Of a stretch of 64,000 nt of DNA, positions 45,005 to 52,955 are shown piece by piece (the first letter of the stretch is position 1; every line of letters starts with the position of its first letter). Location of the stretch: positions 1 through 64,000 of the forward strand of contig JABHCN010000048.1 in assembly GCA_018673475.1 (NCBI GenBank). Reading direction: 5' to 3'. Below the pieces are notes generated by a model. It ran no database searches and had not been told where the DNA came from. It saw only the letters and a list, made by a program, of their open reading frames with translations. The translations under genes were made by a program, and so were the position numbers. The stretch is from Actinomycetota bacterium. Its GTDB lineage: Bacteria; Actinomycetota; Acidimicrobiia; Acidimicrobiales; MedAcidi-G1.

Positions 45005-45027
45005 AGCCCACCTGGCACCAGTGGGTT
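45005..45027. terminator. Candidate bidirectional terminator between gltD and a convergent hydrolase
   Basis: AGCCCAC and GTGGGTT form a 7-bp stem with one G-U pair around a 9-base loop. It lies in the 30-base gap between two convergent genes. There is no long T tract, so termination efficiency is unknown. Confidence 0.4.
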
Positions 45028-45028
45028 C

Positions 45029-45724
45029 CTAGAAGGGCTGAGCCCCTATGAACTCCAGTGCAGCATCAATGAAGCCGAAGTTCTCAGGGGTAGCGAAGTG
45101 GTCGACTCCGACAAGCGTCGTGAGGGTGGCATCGGGAAGAGCCGCAACGAGCTGGTCAGGTGGTCCTGCAAAGTCCTGGTCACCCAGGACGACGAGTACC
45201 GGCACGCTCACACCCGCAAGGCTCTCCTCGGTGATGGGAGGTGGATCGGGCCTGGCCAGGAATGCGGCCAGCGCAGCCCGGTCGGCTCCCGGCGACTCCG
45301 GAAGACGGGCGAAATACGCCAACTCTGGATCCGCTGCGTTGCCGGTCCTCACTGCCTCGATCACTGCCTTTCGGCGGACCCGATCGTCCTCGAACAGGTT
45401 TCGGCCGACACCAGCAACGACCATGCGATTGAAGCGCTCTGGACTGGCGGCAGCCAGGACCAGGAGCACACGGGCACCCATCGAGAATCCGATCGCATCC
45501 ACGGGTTCCGCGGGCAGCTGCTCCAGAACCAGGCTCTCAACCTCTGCGTAGTCCTCAGGGTCAGTGGGCTTAGCTGCCTCGCCATGACCCAGGAGGTCCA
45601 CTGGAATTACCTGTCTTCCGGCGTCGGACAAGAGGGCCGACCAGCCGCTCTGCTCCCAGGTGGTCGTGAACGAGGTACCAAAACCGTGCAGGAGGACTAC
45701 TGGCGGCCCACCGGTCGATGTCAT
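45029..45724 (-). CDS. Alpha/beta hydrolase
   Basis: A 231-residue alpha/beta hydrolase with Ser in GFSMGAR (near residue 100), Asp in LGDQDFAG and His in GVDHFAT near the end, which make a complete triad. LLHGFGTSFTTTWEQ supplies the oxyanion region. The substrate is unknown. The ATG at 45724 has a TAACGT box seven bases upstream and no Shine-Dalgarno, so it is probably a leaderless message. It stands alone between the convergent gltD and an MFS gene. Confidence 0.8.
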   Translation of the reverse strand: MTSTGGPPVVLLHGFGTSFTTTWEQSGWSALLSDAGRQVIPVDLLGHGEAAKPTDPEDYAEVESLVLEQLPAEPVDAIGFSMGARVLLVLAAASPERFNRMVVAGVGRNLFEDDRVRRKAVIEAVRTGNAADPELAYFARLPESPGADRAALAAFLARPDPPPITEESLAGVSVPVLVVLGDQDFAGPPDQLVAALPDATLTTLVGVDHFATPENFGFIDAALEFIGAQPF

Positions 45725-45731
45725 ATCCCAG

Positions 45732-45737
45732 ACGTTA
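45732..45737 (-). promoter_or_regulatory. Leaderless-type -10 box of the 45029-45724 hydrolase
   Basis: TAACGT ends seven bases before the ATG, so transcription would begin at the start codon. Confidence 0.5.
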
Positions 45738-45781
45738 GCGGGGGCCGGTGTGGGGGCGCATCCCGCCGGGTGGCCCGGCGG

Positions 45782-47056
45782 TCAGCTGGTGAGGCGATTT
45801 CTGCGGCGGGCCCTCAGGCGCATCGTGAGGACCGCTGCTGTCGGGAACAGGCCGACCAGGGCACTTCCGTGGGCGAGCGTCGCATAGTCGCTGAATGTCA
45901 CAAACACGCCCGACCCAACTCCTGCAAGCGCCCCTGCAGCGGTCATACCGACATCAGCGAGACCCTGAACCCTTACCCGTTCAGGGCCATCGAACTCGTC
46001 CACCAGGAGGGCCGACGAGGCGATAAGGCCGAAACTCCAGCCCAGGCCGATCAGGAAAAGGCCTACGAATATCCCCAGGGAGTCCTCGGGTCGGGTACGG
46101 CCTGCCATCTCAGATCCTGCGAACAGGATCATCCCACCGACGGCGAGAACAGTCAGCGGGCCAAGGCGGTCGGCCAGCCATCCGACTATCGGTGCACAGG
46201 CGTACATGCCGATGATGTGAAGGGAGATCACCAGGCCGATGATCTTCAGTTGATGGGCCCCTTCGCGAAGGTGCAGTGGGGTCATGGTCATGACACCCAC
46301 CATGACAACGTGCCCCACGACCATTGAGAGCACGGCCAGACGCCCGGTGGCCGACACAGCGAGAGTGCGTGCGGCGTCAATCAGGTGACGACCTTCGCTT
46401 GTGTCGCTACCGCCGACACCGCCGGCAACCACCAGGGGGTCTGGCCTCAGCCACCTGCCGACAACGAGGGCTGCTGTCAGGAACAGGGCCGTCGCGAACA
46501 TGTAGGGACCCGCAAGCTCGGATGTCCCGACTGAACTGGCCAGCGACTTTGCGGGACCGAACCCGATGGACGGCCCGACTACCGCCCCGATTGTTGAGGC
46601 CCATACGAGGGTTCCGATTGCCCGTGCACGCCCGACCTCGGGAGCAAGGTCGGCCGCTGCGTATCGAGCCGCAAGGTTGGCTGCGTTACCTGAGCCCACC
46701 CCGAGCATCCCGGGTATGAGCAGCGGGTACCACCCGGTAACGGCCGCCAACATGCACAGGGTCGCTCCGATGGCCGCCACCAGATAGCCCACCAGCAGGC
46801 CAGGGCGTCGACCCCTCCTGGACATGAGCCGCGCCAGAGGAAGGATCGCCAGAGCCGACCCGGTTGTCATCCCGGATGCTGCGAGGCCACCCAGCAACTC
46901 ACTACCGGTCAGGTCCTCGCCCAGAACCGCTGCAGCCGAGTAGGCGCTGGTCATGGCAGCACCAGCAGGAATCAGTCCGGCCATCAGGACCCGTAGAGTC
47001 CGGCGCTGCAGAGCTTCGTGCGGGTGGGTGCCTGTTGCGCCGTCGGTGCCTGTCAC
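45782..47056 (-). CDS. MFS transporter
   Basis: A 424-residue major facilitator with about twelve membrane helices, including LARLMSRRGRRPGLLVGYLVAA, which has the loop motif between helices 2 and 3, and GWLADRLGPLTVLAVGG in the second half. The C-terminus is basic (LRARRRNRLTS). The GTG at 47056 is preferred because a TACGGT box lies seven bases upstream; an in-frame TTG at 47140 would add 28 residues without helices. It is divergent from the exonuclease gene. The transported compound is unknown. Confidence 0.85.
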   Translation of the reverse strand: MTGTDGATGTHPHEALQRRTLRVLMAGLIPAGAAMTSAYSAAAVLGEDLTGSELLGGLAASGMTTGSALAILPLARLMSRRGRRPGLLVGYLVAAIGATLCMLAAVTGWYPLLIPGMLGVGSGNAANLAARYAAADLAPEVGRARAIGTLVWASTIGAVVGPSIGFGPAKSLASSVGTSELAGPYMFATALFLTAALVVGRWLRPDPLVVAGGVGGSDTSEGRHLIDAARTLAVSATGRLAVLSMVVGHVVMVGVMTMTPLHLREGAHQLKIIGLVISLHIIGMYACAPIVGWLADRLGPLTVLAVGGMILFAGSEMAGRTRPEDSLGIFVGLFLIGLGWSFGLIASSALLVDEFDGPERVRVQGLADVGMTAAGALAGVGSGVFVTFSDYATLAHGSALVGLFPTAAVLTMRLRARRRNRLTS

Positions 47057-47060
47057 CGGC

Positions 47061-47113
47061 GGGACCGTACCGGCAGGAGGGCCGTTGCGGTTGCACCGGG
47101 CGACTACGGTCCC
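47061..47113. promoter_or_regulatory. Mirror-image divergent promoters with a 9-bp inverted repeat
   Basis: GGGACCGTA at 47061-47069 and TACGGTCCC at 47105-47113 are perfect inverted copies. On the minus strand TACGGT (47064-47069) ends seven bases before the MFS GTG; on the plus strand TACGGT (47105-47110) ends six bases before the ATG at 47117. Both look like leaderless -10 boxes and the repeat may also be a protein-binding site. Confidence 0.5.
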
Positions 47114-47116
47114 GGC

Positions 47117-47167
47117 ATGGCCAGCCGTGAGGATCCTCAACCGCCTACTGGCTCGCTTCTCCCCTGA
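47117..47167 (+). CDS. 16-residue leader ORF overlapping the exonuclease start
   Basis: ATG at 47117 lies six bases after a TACGGT -10 box and opens a 16-codon frame that reads MASREDPQPPTGSLLP and ends with a TGA at 47165-47167. That TGA overlaps the ATG of the exonuclease by one base (TGATG). The exonuclease has no ribosome-binding site of its own, so ribosomes finishing the leader could re-initiate there. This is read from the sequence; translation is not proven. Confidence 0.45.
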   Translation: MASREDPQPPTGSLLP

Positions 47168-47757
47168 TGCGTGACACGGTGTATTCCTGCTTCGACGTCG
47201 AGACGACCGGCCTCGACTCTCGTCGTGCCCGTGTGATCGAGATAGCTGTCGTGAAGGTGACGCCCGCTGGAGAGACGGTGGGGGAGTGGAGCACCCTCAT
47301 CGATGCGGGTGCCTCCGACCTGGGAAGGATCGACATTCACGGCATCCGACCCAGCCTGCTGGTTGATGCCCCTACCTTCAGCGAGATCGCTGGAGACCTC
47401 ATGGCTGAGCTGGCCGGCTGTGTTCCCGTTGCGCACAACGCCTCGTTCGACGTGGGCTTTGTGACAGCCGAGTGGGCCCGTGCGGGGCTCGGGCCGCTCG
47501 CACTCTCGGCAATCGACACCGTGCCGATGGCCCGGGGCATGGGGTTTCCCGGGCGCCTCGGTGCCCTGTCTCAGGCACTCGGCGTTGAGTTGAACGGAGC
47601 CCACAGGGCCCTCGACGACAGCCGGGCGCTGGCGGCTGTCCTGGTACATCTACTCGATCGCGGAGCGACGCCACGTGAGGTTCCCCCGTTCATTCCGCCT
47701 GACCCACAACTCCTGCCCAGTGGTCGATCCAGGCAGCGATCCGGGGTGTCCACCTGA
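47167..47757 (+). CDS. DEDDh 3'-5' exonuclease (DnaQ / Pol III epsilon-like)
   Basis: A 196-residue exonuclease with all three motifs: FDVETTG (Asp10, Glu12) for Exo I, HNASFD for Exo II, and HRALDD for Exo III epsilon, which gives the DEDDh set. It may proofread or trim DNA or RNA; stand-alone homologues are called DnaQ-like. The ATG is coupled to a short upstream frame. The C-terminal Pro/Arg-rich tail after the domain is disordered. Whether it binds the replicative polymerase cannot be told. Confidence 0.88.
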   Translation: MRDTVYSCFDVETTGLDSRRARVIEIAVVKVTPAGETVGEWSTLIDAGASDLGRIDIHGIRPSLLVDAPTFSEIAGDLMAELAGCVPVAHNASFDVGFVTAEWARAGLGPLALSAIDTVPMARGMGFPGRLGALSQALGVELNGAHRALDDSRALAAVLVHLLDRGATPREVPPFIPPDPQLLPSGRSRQRSGVST

Positions 47758-47788
47758 TCTTTCCCGTCTTGGCGGGTAGAAAGGGGAG

Positions 47789-48691
47789 GTGGGCTACCGA
47801 GTTCGGATCCTCATCACGGCACTGCTGCTCCCAGCTGGACTTCTTCTGGGTTGCGCCACCGAGGAGCCGTGGGCAGAACGTGTCGGAATGGTCAGCCTCG
47901 GCCCTGTTCCAACGGTGACCATTCCGGTGGTGACATTTCCGTCCACCACGCCCACCACGATCACCACGACTACGACGCTGCCGACACCAGACACGACAGC
48001 CGCACCGGTGCCGACCCCGCCCGTAGCGACAACGTCGACGGTTCCATCGACCACAACCGAACCTGAGGCCGACGTGGCCGACCCGACCCCCGATGTCCCC
48101 TTTACCGTCGCAACCGCCACGGTCGGACTGCTTGAGACATTCCGCACACCGGATGCTGAGGAACCGTGGTGGGAACTACCCAACCCTGGGCCCTTTACCG
48201 GAGTCCGCATCGTTGCGGTGGTCCGGGACCTGGGTGAGATGCTCGAGGTTGCGCTGCCGGTGCGCCCCAACGGCACCACGGGGTTCGTGCGCCGCTCCGA
48301 TGTATCGCTGTCGACCCACCGTGCAAGGGTGCTCGTCGACCTGGACACCCACCGGATCACAGCCTGGGAGGACGGTGTCATGGTTGCCGAGGGGGCCGTG
48401 GCACTCGGGGCCGACGGAACCCCGACCCCGGTGGGGGAGTTCTACATGAATGAGGTCAGCGAGCAGGAGGATCCGGACACGATCTTCGGCTCGTGGATAA
48501 TCGGCCTGTCCGGCTTCTCTGAGACCCTGCCCCTTGTCGACGGCATGGATCCTGCCATTGCCCTGCATGGAACCAACGACACCTCCGTGCTGGGCTCTGA
48601 CGTCTCCGAGGGCTGCATCCGCATGCACGACGACGTCGTGGAGCGCCTTTCGAAGTTACCGCCTGGAACCCCTGTCGAGATCAGGTCCTGA
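47789..48691 (+). CDS. L,D-transpeptidase lipoprotein (YkuD domain)
   Basis: A 300-residue exported protein. The lipobox LLGC gives lipid-anchored Cys22, followed by a Thr/Pro-rich linker (residues about 40-100) that should span the wall. A small beta domain precedes the YkuD catalytic domain, where His260 (ALHGTND) and Cys276 (SEGCIRM) form the active site. Such enzymes make 3-3 peptide crosslinks in peptidoglycan. The GTG at 47789 is preceded by AGAAAGG, complementary to the 16S rRNA end. It lies 31 bases after the exonuclease gene. Confidence 0.92.
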   Translation: MGYRVRILITALLLPAGLLLGCATEEPWAERVGMVSLGPVPTVTIPVVTFPSTTPTTITTTTTLPTPDTTAAPVPTPPVATTSTVPSTTTEPEADVADPTPDVPFTVATATVGLLETFRTPDAEEPWWELPNPGPFTGVRIVAVVRDLGEMLEVALPVRPNGTTGFVRRSDVSLSTHRARVLVDLDTHRITAWEDGVMVAEGAVALGADGTPTPVGEFYMNEVSEQEDPDTIFGSWIIGLSGFSETLPLVDGMDPAIALHGTNDTSVLGSDVSEGCIRMHDDVVERLSKLPPGTPVEIRS

Positions 48692-48704
48692 AGCAGGTGG
48701 CGGC

Positions 48705-49253
48705 TCAGTTGAGGGACGGATCGTCGGGGTAGGTTCCCATCTGTCCCAACAGGCCGGGCTGTCGCCCCAGCACGGCACCCCAGAGGCCAACCGGGTCCGC
48801 AGAAATTGCATCTGAGGCCTCGGCGTCCACGATGATCCACGAGCCCACAGCCATCTCAACCTCAAGCTGGCCGGCTGACCAGCCTGAATAGCCCGCAAAT
48901 AGGCGCACCGACGAGATCCCGGGCAGATCTGATGGATCGGTGTGGAGGTCCAGAACCCCCAGGTTCTCGAGAAGAGGGCTGACACACGGGTGGCCACCGT
49001 CCGGGGCCCTTCCCAGTCCGACGATGGACTCCAGCGATACCGGCCCACCCGAGTGGACGAGGCCCGGTGGCTCGAGCAGGTCGGCCCATTCAGGAACAGC
49101 ATCGGCAGCTGAGATGTCCGTCGGCCGATTCAGGACAAGTCCCAGCGCACCGTCGGCGGTGTGTTCGATCATGAGCAGGACCGATCGAGAGAAGTTGGGG
49201 TCAGCCAGTTCCGGTGAGGAGACCAGCAGCCTTCCCCTCGTGGAACTGCTCAT
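48705..49253 (-). CDS. YqgE/AlgH (UPF0301) family protein
   Basis: A 182-residue protein of the widespread YqgE family. The N-terminal GRLLVSSPELADPNFSRSVL and the segments GALGLVLNRPT, HSGGPVS and LFAGYSGWSAGQLE are its signatures. The function is uncertain; the family has been linked to alginate regulation in Pseudomonas only. The ATG overlaps the TGA of the tyrosine recombinase by three bases, so it is co-translated with it. It converges on the L,D-transpeptidase gene. Confidence 0.93.
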   Translation of the reverse strand: MSSSTRGRLLVSSPELADPNFSRSVLLMIEHTADGALGLVLNRPTDISAADAVPEWADLLEPPGLVHSGGPVSLESIVGLGRAPDGGHPCVSPLLENLGVLDLHTDPSDLPGISSVRLFAGYSGWSAGQLEVEMAVGSWIIVDAEASDAISADPVGLWGAVLGRQPGLLGQMGTYPDDPSLN

Positions 49254-50287
49254 TCCTCGTTGCCCTTGAGAGCTTGACCGAGGAGGGTGTTTGCGTCCGA
49301 CTGGGATACGGCCCCGACCAGCTCACCGCCGGCGATGGCCGTGTAGATACCGGTGGTTGCGATGCTGGCGTGACCCAGAAAGCTCTGAATCACGTTCATC
49401 GGCACCCCCTGGGCTGCCAACTGGACGCCGGCCGTGTGGCGCAGGGAGTGCAGCGAGCGACCGCCGCTGTCCGGATGGGATTTGCCAGCCAGGCCAGCCT
49501 GACCATAGAGGGTCCTGAGCCAGTAGCGCAGGCGGCGATAGTTGAACCGCTCACCGTCGTTGGTCAAGAACAGGGGATCCTCCGAGCCGGCACGCCCATA
49601 GCGGTCTTCGCGCTCTTTGTGCCAGGACCTGTTGGCATCAGCCAGCTCAGGTGACAGCGGAAGGCGTCGGATCTTGTGACCCTTGCCCATGACATGCATC
49701 ATCCACGTCGCCCTGTCAGCCCTGTCGTCGACCCGCTCCCTGGTTACCCAGCCCAGGTCGGCCGAGGTCAACTCTGAGGCGCGGAGACCCAGGACCGCCA
49801 GAAAGGCGCACATTGCCAGATCCCGTGCGGGCCATCTGACGCTGCTGACAGGTTCCCGGGGGTTCTTGGCCTCCCTGTAGAGCCTTCCGATCTCATCGGG
49901 GCGGAGATACTCGGGATCAACCTGAGGAACCGCCAACTTGGCGATCTTTCGTATCCGGTTGATGTCCGGCACGGTCTCAGCGTGACCATCGGCGATGCAG
50001 TAGTCAAAAAAGGACTTCAGGGCGGCGAGCGTCTGGGTGAGGGTCGCCTTGGAGACCTTGCCGCTGGCTCGCAGTTCCCGAACCACATCGGTCAGAGAGA
50101 CCTGGTCGAGCGAGCCTGGACCAAACTGGTCAGGTTGGATACCTGCAAAGGAGACCACCCTGCGAACGCCCTGACTGTAGGCGCGGACCGTCGTGGCGGG
50201 TTTGTCCTCATAGAGGGGCAGCCACCGGAGCCACTGATGGAAGACGGTGGCCATGTCCTCCGGGTCAGGTAGGCGGCGATGTGGCAA
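49250..50287 (-). CDS. Tyrosine recombinase (XerC/XerD-like)
   Basis: A 345-residue tyrosine recombinase with an N-terminal SAM-like DNA-binding domain (residues about 15-105) and a catalytic domain. Arg169 (GLRASEL), Lys202 (MGKGHKIR), His280/Arg283 (HSLRHTAG), His306 (LGHASIA) and Tyr315 (GIYTAI) form the full active site. It could be a Xer-type resolvase or a stand-alone integrase. The TTG at 50287 is preferred because GGAGG is eight bases upstream; ATG 50254 is possible. The C-terminus ends SDANTLLGQALKGNEE, and the stop overlaps yqgE. No mobile element borders are visible. Confidence 0.9.
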   Translation of the reverse strand: MPHRRLPDPEDMATVFHQWLRWLPLYEDKPATTVRAYSQGVRRVVSFAGIQPDQFGPGSLDQVSLTDVVRELRASGKVSKATLTQTLAALKSFFDYCIADGHAETVPDINRIRKIAKLAVPQVDPEYLRPDEIGRLYREAKNPREPVSSVRWPARDLAMCAFLAVLGLRASELTSADLGWVTRERVDDRADRATWMMHVMGKGHKIRRLPLSPELADANRSWHKEREDRYGRAGSEDPLFLTNDGERFNYRRLRYWLRTLYGQAGLAGKSHPDSGGRSLHSLRHTAGVQLAAQGVPMNVIQSFLGHASIATTGIYTAIAGGELVGAVSQSDANTLLGQALKGNEE

Positions 50288-50308
50288 GGGCTATCCCTCC
50301 GGGAAGCA

Positions 50309-50338
50309 ATTGATCAATGGATGATAACATTCGTTATC
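50309..50338. promoter_or_regulatory. Two palindromes in the recombinase promoter region
   Basis: ATTGATCAAT at 50309-50318 is a perfect 10-base palindrome and GATAAC-ATTC-GTTATC at 50323-50338 is a 6-base inverted repeat around four bases. They flank a minus-strand TATCAT (50321-50326), a good -10 box for the recombinase with a leader of about 27 bases. The patch is much more A+T-rich than its surroundings. The repeats could be operators, for example for autoregulation. Confidence 0.4.
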
Positions 50339-50405
50339 TACACAACTGGTGGATGCGTGCCGGGAAAGTCCACGGCGTTCAGGTCGCCATCCCCCTCCTG
50401 ACGGC

Positions 50406-50411
50406 TAGCGT
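50406..50411 (+). promoter_or_regulatory. Leaderless-type -10 box of the 50420 gene
   Basis: TAGCGT ends eight bases before the ATG at 50420. No Shine-Dalgarno is present between them. Confidence 0.45.
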
Positions 50412-50419
50412 TGTAGGCC

Positions 50420-51706
50420 ATGCCACGCATCGAGATCGAACTGACAAGCAACCGTGACGACGGCTCCTGGACATGGAGGGCCGCCGGTGCACGCGAACCC
50501 CGTGGTGCAGTCGACGCCACCCTGCTGCCAGACGGTGTTTCGGTGGGAGACCTCCTCCGTGCCGAGACCGAACAGTTCGTGGACGGCATCGAGATCACAG
50601 CAGTCCTGGCTCCAAAGGCGGGCAGCGGCAAGCCGGACCTGCTCGAGATGCTCGGCAGCGGCCGCAACGAACCCGATGTCATCACCACCCTGGCAAAGAA
50701 GGGGCGCTCAGGGCGCAGGGACGACAAGCCCCGCCGAGATGGCGACTCAAGGGGACGGCGCAGGGACGACAAGAAGGGAGGCAGCGGCCGAAGGGAACGC
50801 GGTGATCGCCGCAGTGCATCCGACAAGCGCAGCGACAGAGCCTCCGGTCCCGAAGACAAGGGCAACGGCCGTCGCAGGTCCGGCAAGGGCACCGAAAGCG
50901 GCAAGCGGCGCTCCCCCACCGCATCGACAGCACCCAGGCCAAAGCGCCTTCGTCCACGCCGCAAGCACCGAAAGGCCGCTCTCGCAGCCCTCCCCGAGGA
51001 GATGCGGCTCATCGGCCAGCATCTGGCCCGTGCCGGCATCCCGGGTCTGCGTGACGCGATCACCACCCAGAACAAGGGTGCAGCCGAGGCCGGTGAGCCC
51101 GAGATCCCAGTGGATCTGCTGCTCCAGCTCGCAGAACGGATTCAGCCGAACCTCCGCACCGCCGACTGGCATGACCGCGCTGAGGCCGCCCTTGCCGGTA
51201 TGTCCGAGGTTGACCTCCGTGACCTCCGGTCAGTGGTCGTGGCAGCCGATACAGCGGCACGGACCGACGAGACGCGGGATCTGGCCGAGAAACTCCGAGA
51301 GGGCCTGGTGGCACGCGTCGAACATGAGCACACGGAGTGGATGAACGAGGTCCGGACCACCCTCGACGACGGCCGCATTGTGCGTGCCCTCCGGCTCAGC
51401 TCTCGACCGCCGAAGGCCGGCTCTCCCCTACCCGCGCCAGAACTGGAGCGTCTGGCCGAGGCGGCCAACGCCAGCCTGACATCTCAGATCAGCCAGGAAC
51501 GGTGGGCCACGATCATCGATGCAGTGGCCCTTTCGCCCGTGCACCTACGCGTTGTCCCCGAGGGCATCCCGGCCGAGCCGGCCGAGGAACTTCTAGAGGT
51601 TGTCCGACGCGTGTCAATGAGCATTCCTGACGTGGCTACCAGCTTCGGAATCAAGCCCACTCCCCCGCGACGCAACCGTCGGCCCCGGCGACCTGCAGCC
51701 TCCTAG
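50420..51706 (+). CDS. Unknown protein with strongly basic Arg/Lys-rich linker
   Basis: A 428-residue protein I do not recognise. Residues 1-90 form a small beta-rich domain with a TWRAAGAREPRG segment. Residues about 93-186 are very rich in Arg, Lys, Gly and Asp (many RR and RD pairs) and look disordered and nucleic-acid binding. Residues 187-410 are helical, with LPEEMRLIGQHLARAGIPGLRDAI near the start and TSQISQERWATIIDAVAL later. The tail is again basic. The architecture suggests an RNA- or ribosome-associated protein; this is inference. The next gene starts about 50 bases downstream, with its own candidate leaderless promoter. Confidence 0.7.
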   Translation: MPRIEIELTSNRDDGSWTWRAAGAREPRGAVDATLLPDGVSVGDLLRAETEQFVDGIEITAVLAPKAGSGKPDLLEMLGSGRNEPDVITTLAKKGRSGRRDDKPRRDGDSRGRRRDDKKGGSGRRERGDRRSASDKRSDRASGPEDKGNGRRRSGKGTESGKRRSPTASTAPRPKRLRPRRKHRKAALAALPEEMRLIGQHLARAGIPGLRDAITTQNKGAAEAGEPEIPVDLLLQLAERIQPNLRTADWHDRAEAALAGMSEVDLRDLRSVVVAADTAARTDETRDLAEKLREGLVARVEHEHTEWMNEVRTTLDDGRIVRALRLSSRPPKAGSPLPAPELERLAEAANASLTSQISQERWATIIDAVALSPVHLRVVPEGIPAEPAEELLEVVRRVSMSIPDVATSFGIKPTPPRRNRRPRRPAAS

Positions 51707-51746
51707 AGACCTTGGCCCGACACCGGGGCCGTCTGGAACCGCTGGC

Positions 51747-51752
51747 TAGAGT
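51747..51752 (+). promoter_or_regulatory. Leaderless-type -10 box of the 51760 hydratase
   Basis: TAGAGT ends seven bases before the GTG at 51760, with no Shine-Dalgarno between. Confidence 0.45.
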
Positions 51753-51759
51753 CGCTGGC

Positions 51760-52521
51760 GTGATCGTTGAATACGAACTGCTGGAACGGGTCGGCATCAT
51801 CAGGCTGAACAGGCCCGAAGCGCGTAATGCAGTCAACGGAGCAATGGCTGCCGCTATCGAGGCTGCAGTCGACCGACTCGAAGACGACGACGAGGCGTGG
51901 GCTGGCGTGATCTGCGCCAACGGACCCGCTTTTTGCGCCGGGGCAGACCTGAAGGCGATCGCCGCCGGAGAGACCGACCTGGCGACCGAACGCGGTGGAT
52001 TCGCAGGCGTGGTTGACCGCACCAGGAACAAACCCCTCATCGCTGCCGTCGAGGGTCCAGCCGTGGCCGGTGGCACCGAGATCATCCTGGCCTGCGATCT
52101 GGTCGTCGCATCGACCGGGGCCCACTTCGGCATACCAGAGGTGAAGCGGTCGCTGATCGCTGCTGCCGGTGGACTCTTTCGCCTTCCCCGGGTACTTCCA
52201 CCGAGTATCGCAATGGAACTGGCCCTCACCGGTGCGGACCTGAGCGCCACCGAGGCCCACCGTCACGGAATGGTCAACCGACTCGTTGAACCCGGCAGCG
52301 CACTCGAGAAGGCGCTGGAACTCGCTGCAGAGATCAACGCGAATGCCCCACTTGCGGTGCGTGCATCGCGACGTTCGATTCTTGCTACCCGGCTACTGCC
52401 CGACGACGAGGCAAACACCGTGGTCATGGAGGAGAGCCGTGCTGTCTGGCGCAGTGAGGACTTCCAGGAGGGGCCGCTGGCCTTCATCGAGAAGCGGCCG
52501 CCCGTCTGGAAGGGCCGATAG
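51760..52521 (+). CDS. Enoyl-CoA hydratase/isomerase family protein (crotonase)
   Basis: A 253-residue crotonase. IIRLNRPEARNAVN opens the fold, NGPAFCAGADLKAI and VEGPAVAGGTEIILACDL form the oxyanion-hole segments, and ESRAVWRSEDFQEGPLAFIEKRPPVWKG is the usual C-terminus. The Glu pair typical of classical hydratases is not certain, so hydratase or isomerase activity cannot be chosen. The GTG at 51760 is preferred over an in-frame ATG at 51712 because of its -10 box and the family's usual N-terminus. It converges on the NUDIX gene. Confidence 0.88.
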   Translation: MIVEYELLERVGIIRLNRPEARNAVNGAMAAAIEAAVDRLEDDDEAWAGVICANGPAFCAGADLKAIAAGETDLATERGGFAGVVDRTRNKPLIAAVEGPAVAGGTEIILACDLVVASTGAHFGIPEVKRSLIAAAGGLFRLPRVLPPSIAMELALTGADLSATEAHRHGMVNRLVEPGSALEKALELAAEINANAPLAVRASRRSILATRLLPDDEANTVVMEESRAVWRSEDFQEGPLAFIEKRPPVWKGR

Positions 52522-52529
52522 GAGCCTTC

Positions 52530-52955
52530 TCAGAGAACTCCCAGCACCGGTCCGTCCGCAATGACACCGTGCTCGATGAGGAACCTCTCCATTCCCTCAA
52601 CCAGGTCGATCCCAGATACCTCCTCGAGAGATACCCATCGGGCCTCAGCTGCATCGTCACCGGCCACCGGTTCTGCATCTCCCAGGATCGTGACCCTGAA
52701 GTTGAGGATCACGTAGTGGTGGTCCACCCCGGAACGCTCCACCCATCCAATCAACTCGCCACAGAGCCCCTCCAGGTCTGTCTCCTCCTCCAACTCGCGC
52801 AATACAGCCGAGACCACCGACTCGGCCGCCTCGACGCGCCCACCCGGAAGAGACCACATGCCCAGCCCAGGCTCCGTCCCGCGACGGATCATCAACAGGC
52901 TGCCTTCCCTGACAGCCACCGCTCCAACACAGAGTTCGGGCCTACCGACGCTCAC
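52530..52955 (-). CDS. NUDIX hydrolase
   Basis: A 141-residue NUDIX protein. The Nudix box is visible as GGRVEAAESVVSAVLRELEE, with the catalytic REL-x-EE core and an Asp in the place of the usual last Gly. The family hydrolyses nucleoside diphosphates linked to another group, such as dNTPs, ADP-ribose or capped molecules. The GTG overlaps the stop of the GNAT gene by four bases, so both are coupled. Substrate specificity is not readable. It ends eight bases before the convergent hydratase. Confidence 0.9.
   Translation of the reverse strand: MSVGRPELCVGAVAVREGSLLMIRRGTEPGLGMWSLPGGRVEAAESVVSAVLRELEEETDLEGLCGELIGWVERSGVDHHYVILNFRVTILGDAEPVAGDDAAEARWVSLEEVSGIDLVEGMERFLIEHGVIADGPVLGVL

Noticed and set aside
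45098-46327. A 409-codon open frame opposite the hydrolase and MFS genes
   Set aside because: It crosses two genes on the other strand and their intergenic space, has no recognisable motif and fits G+C-driven frame openness.
49250-50419. Genomic island marked by the tyrosine recombinase
   Set aside because: No tRNA, direct repeats, phage genes or composition change at the borders; both sides hold ordinary chromosomal genes and yqgE is coupled to it.
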